In this document: positions 63,409-64,000 of the stretch, one piece after another
Layout of the letters: every line of letters starts with the position of its first letter
How positions within the stretch are numbered: position 1 is the stretch's first letter
Source: Gammaproteobacteria bacterium
GTDB lineage: Bacteria > Pseudomonadota > Gammaproteobacteria > Steroidobacterales > Rariloculaceae
Length of the DNA stretch: 64,000 nucleotides
Reading direction: 5' to 3'
NCBI GenBank assembly: GCA_017577365.1
Contig: PKRJ01000012.1
Location: 7,945 to 71,944 of the forward strand
The notes under the pieces: model-generated
What the model saw: the letters and a program-made list of their open reading frames with translations, nothing else
Databases searched by the model: none
What the model was told of the DNA's origin: nothing
Translations under genes and position numbers: made by a program

Positions 63409-64000
63409 TGGTCTGCTCCCCAATTTAGTACCGAACAGAACTAGAGTCTGCGGTTGCTGATTCTCTGAAACGCATTACCTCACGCGCATACTGCTCCGGC
63501 GTGCGATTGCCCAAAGCGCTGTGCGGCCGTTGCGTGTTGTACTCGATCCGCCACTGTTCGATCACCCGCCGGGCATGCGCCAAGCTCTCGAACCAGTGCT
63601 CGTTCAGGCATTCGTCTCGGAACCGCGCGTTGAAGCTCTCGACATAGGCGTTCTCGATCGGCTTGCCCGGGCGGATGAAAGACAGCTTGACGCCGCGAGC
63701 ATACGCCCAGGCATCCAGCGCTTTGCCCTCAAACTCCGGGCCGTGATCCACAGTAATGGAGGCAGGAAGGCCGCGGTAGTCGGCGAGCCGCTCGAGCACA
63801 GCGACCACGCGAGCTCCCGTGATCGAGGTGTCGACCTCGATCGCCGGACACTCGCGGCTGCAGTCGTCGACAATCGTCAGGCAGCGCAGCCGACGCCCAT
63901 CGGCTAACCAGTCCGAGACAAAGTCCATCGACCAGCTTTCGTTCGTGGTCGTCGGCTTCGGCAAGGGTCGGCGCTCGAACGGCCCAACCCTCTTGCGCTT
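63409..64000. mobile_element. IS3-family insertion sequence, left end; runs off the window
   Basis: The left end is inferred at the TG of TGGTCTGCTCCCCAATTT (63409-63426), typical of IS3-family terminal inverted repeats beginning TG; the transposase stop codon lies inside this repeat. The other end, the orfA gene and any target duplication lie outside. It sits 88 bp upstream of the amtB start. Confidence 0.7.
63425..64000 (-). CDS. IS3-family transposase (orfB), 5' part missing
   Basis: DDE integrase catalytic domain of an IS3-family transposase, 191 codons in the window with the frame open through position 64000. At the truncated side it reads KRKRVGPFERRPLPKP and continues into the catalytic core: first Asp in WSMDFVSDWL, second Asp in ITVDHGPEFEGKALD, Glu in YVESFNARFRDECLNEHWF, then WRIEYNTQRPHSALG near the end. 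The core motifs are intact, so the element may be active. Normally expressed by programmed frameshift from an upstream orfA, which is beyond the window. Confidence 0.9.
   Translation of the reverse strand, partial: KRKRVGPFERRPLPKPTTTNESWSMDFVSDWLADGRRLRCLTIVDDCSRECPAIEVDTSITGARVVAVLERLADYRGLPASITVDHGPEFEGKALDAWAYARGVKLSFIRPGKPIENAYVESFNARFRDECLNEHWFESLAHARRVIEQWRIEYNTQRPHSALGNRTPEQYAREVMRFRESATADSSSVRY

Noticed and set aside
1..64000. CRISPR array, tRNA or rRNA genes
   Set aside because: No regularly spaced repeats and no tRNA- or rRNA-like segment was recognised by eye; a dedicated tRNA scan could not be run.

Overview
The window is GC-rich, densely coded DNA from a Gram-negative bacterium. 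Outer-membrane-type lipoproteins, a tripartite RND pump, DUF2868/DUF3482 GTPase neighbours and ankyrin/DUF1592/DUF1552 genes suggest a proteobacterium, most likely a soil or sediment gammaproteobacterium. That placement is an inference; no rRNA or tRNA gene is present to test it.

Layout. 1-4755: phosphoketolase (xfp, running off the left edge) and a divergent hybrid histidine kinase. 5238-12471: secreted or envelope proteins (M23 peptidase, SGNH esterase, metallophosphoesterase), a FAD/Rieske oxidoreductase, a DUF1496 protein and a CNNM/CBS membrane protein. 12697-18387: a DUF2868 membrane protein, a DUF3482 GTPase, a membrane dynamin-like GTPase and a YdjM protein. 18418-22315: an Fsr-like MFS transporter, a ferritin-like protein and a hemerythrin-YciE fusion. 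22814-30306: an RND efflux pair and an M16 peptidase. 30291-40735: a GT4/glycogen-debranching operon, a PQQ sugar dehydrogenase, DUF72, a tandem PARP-type zinc-finger protein, a PhoPQ-related protein, DUF4168 and PEP synthase. 40871-46166: an ankyrin / DUF1592 cytochrome / DUF1552 operon. 46292-50827: argS, glpK and a secreted unknown. 51141-55247: a polysaccharide or glycolipid group (GT39-like, HAD-UbiA fusion, WecG/TagA). 55264-61835: small envelope genes, a broken PAS/EAL gene, a GFA protein and a large G8/beta-helix secreted protein. 62022-64000: amtB with an IS3-family element directly upstream.

The main finding is a set of nine near-identical sigma-54 (-24/-12) promoter motifs, each matching GGCA-Y-N5-TTGC with exact spacing. 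Each lies in the correct orientation upstream of xfp, the hybrid kinase, the FAD/Rieske enzyme, the DUF1496 gene, the ferritin-like gene, the GT4/debranching operon, the PhoPQ-related gene, the DUF4168 gene or the GT39-like gene. The targets look like stationary-phase or stress functions: acetyl-phosphate production, glycogen and sugar handling, iron and oxygen proteins, and envelope or polysaccharide genes. I propose a sigma-54-driven stress or carbon-storage regulon. No rpoN gene and no sigma-54 activator lie in the window, so the regulator must be elsewhere.

Other points of interest are the tandem PARP-like zinc-finger protein, the three-gene membrane GTPase cluster, an amber-interrupted PAS-EAL relic that has lost its GGDEF domain, a 22-bp perfect palindrome and a second inverted repeat upstream of the RND operon, and an IS3 end 88 bp upstream of amtB.
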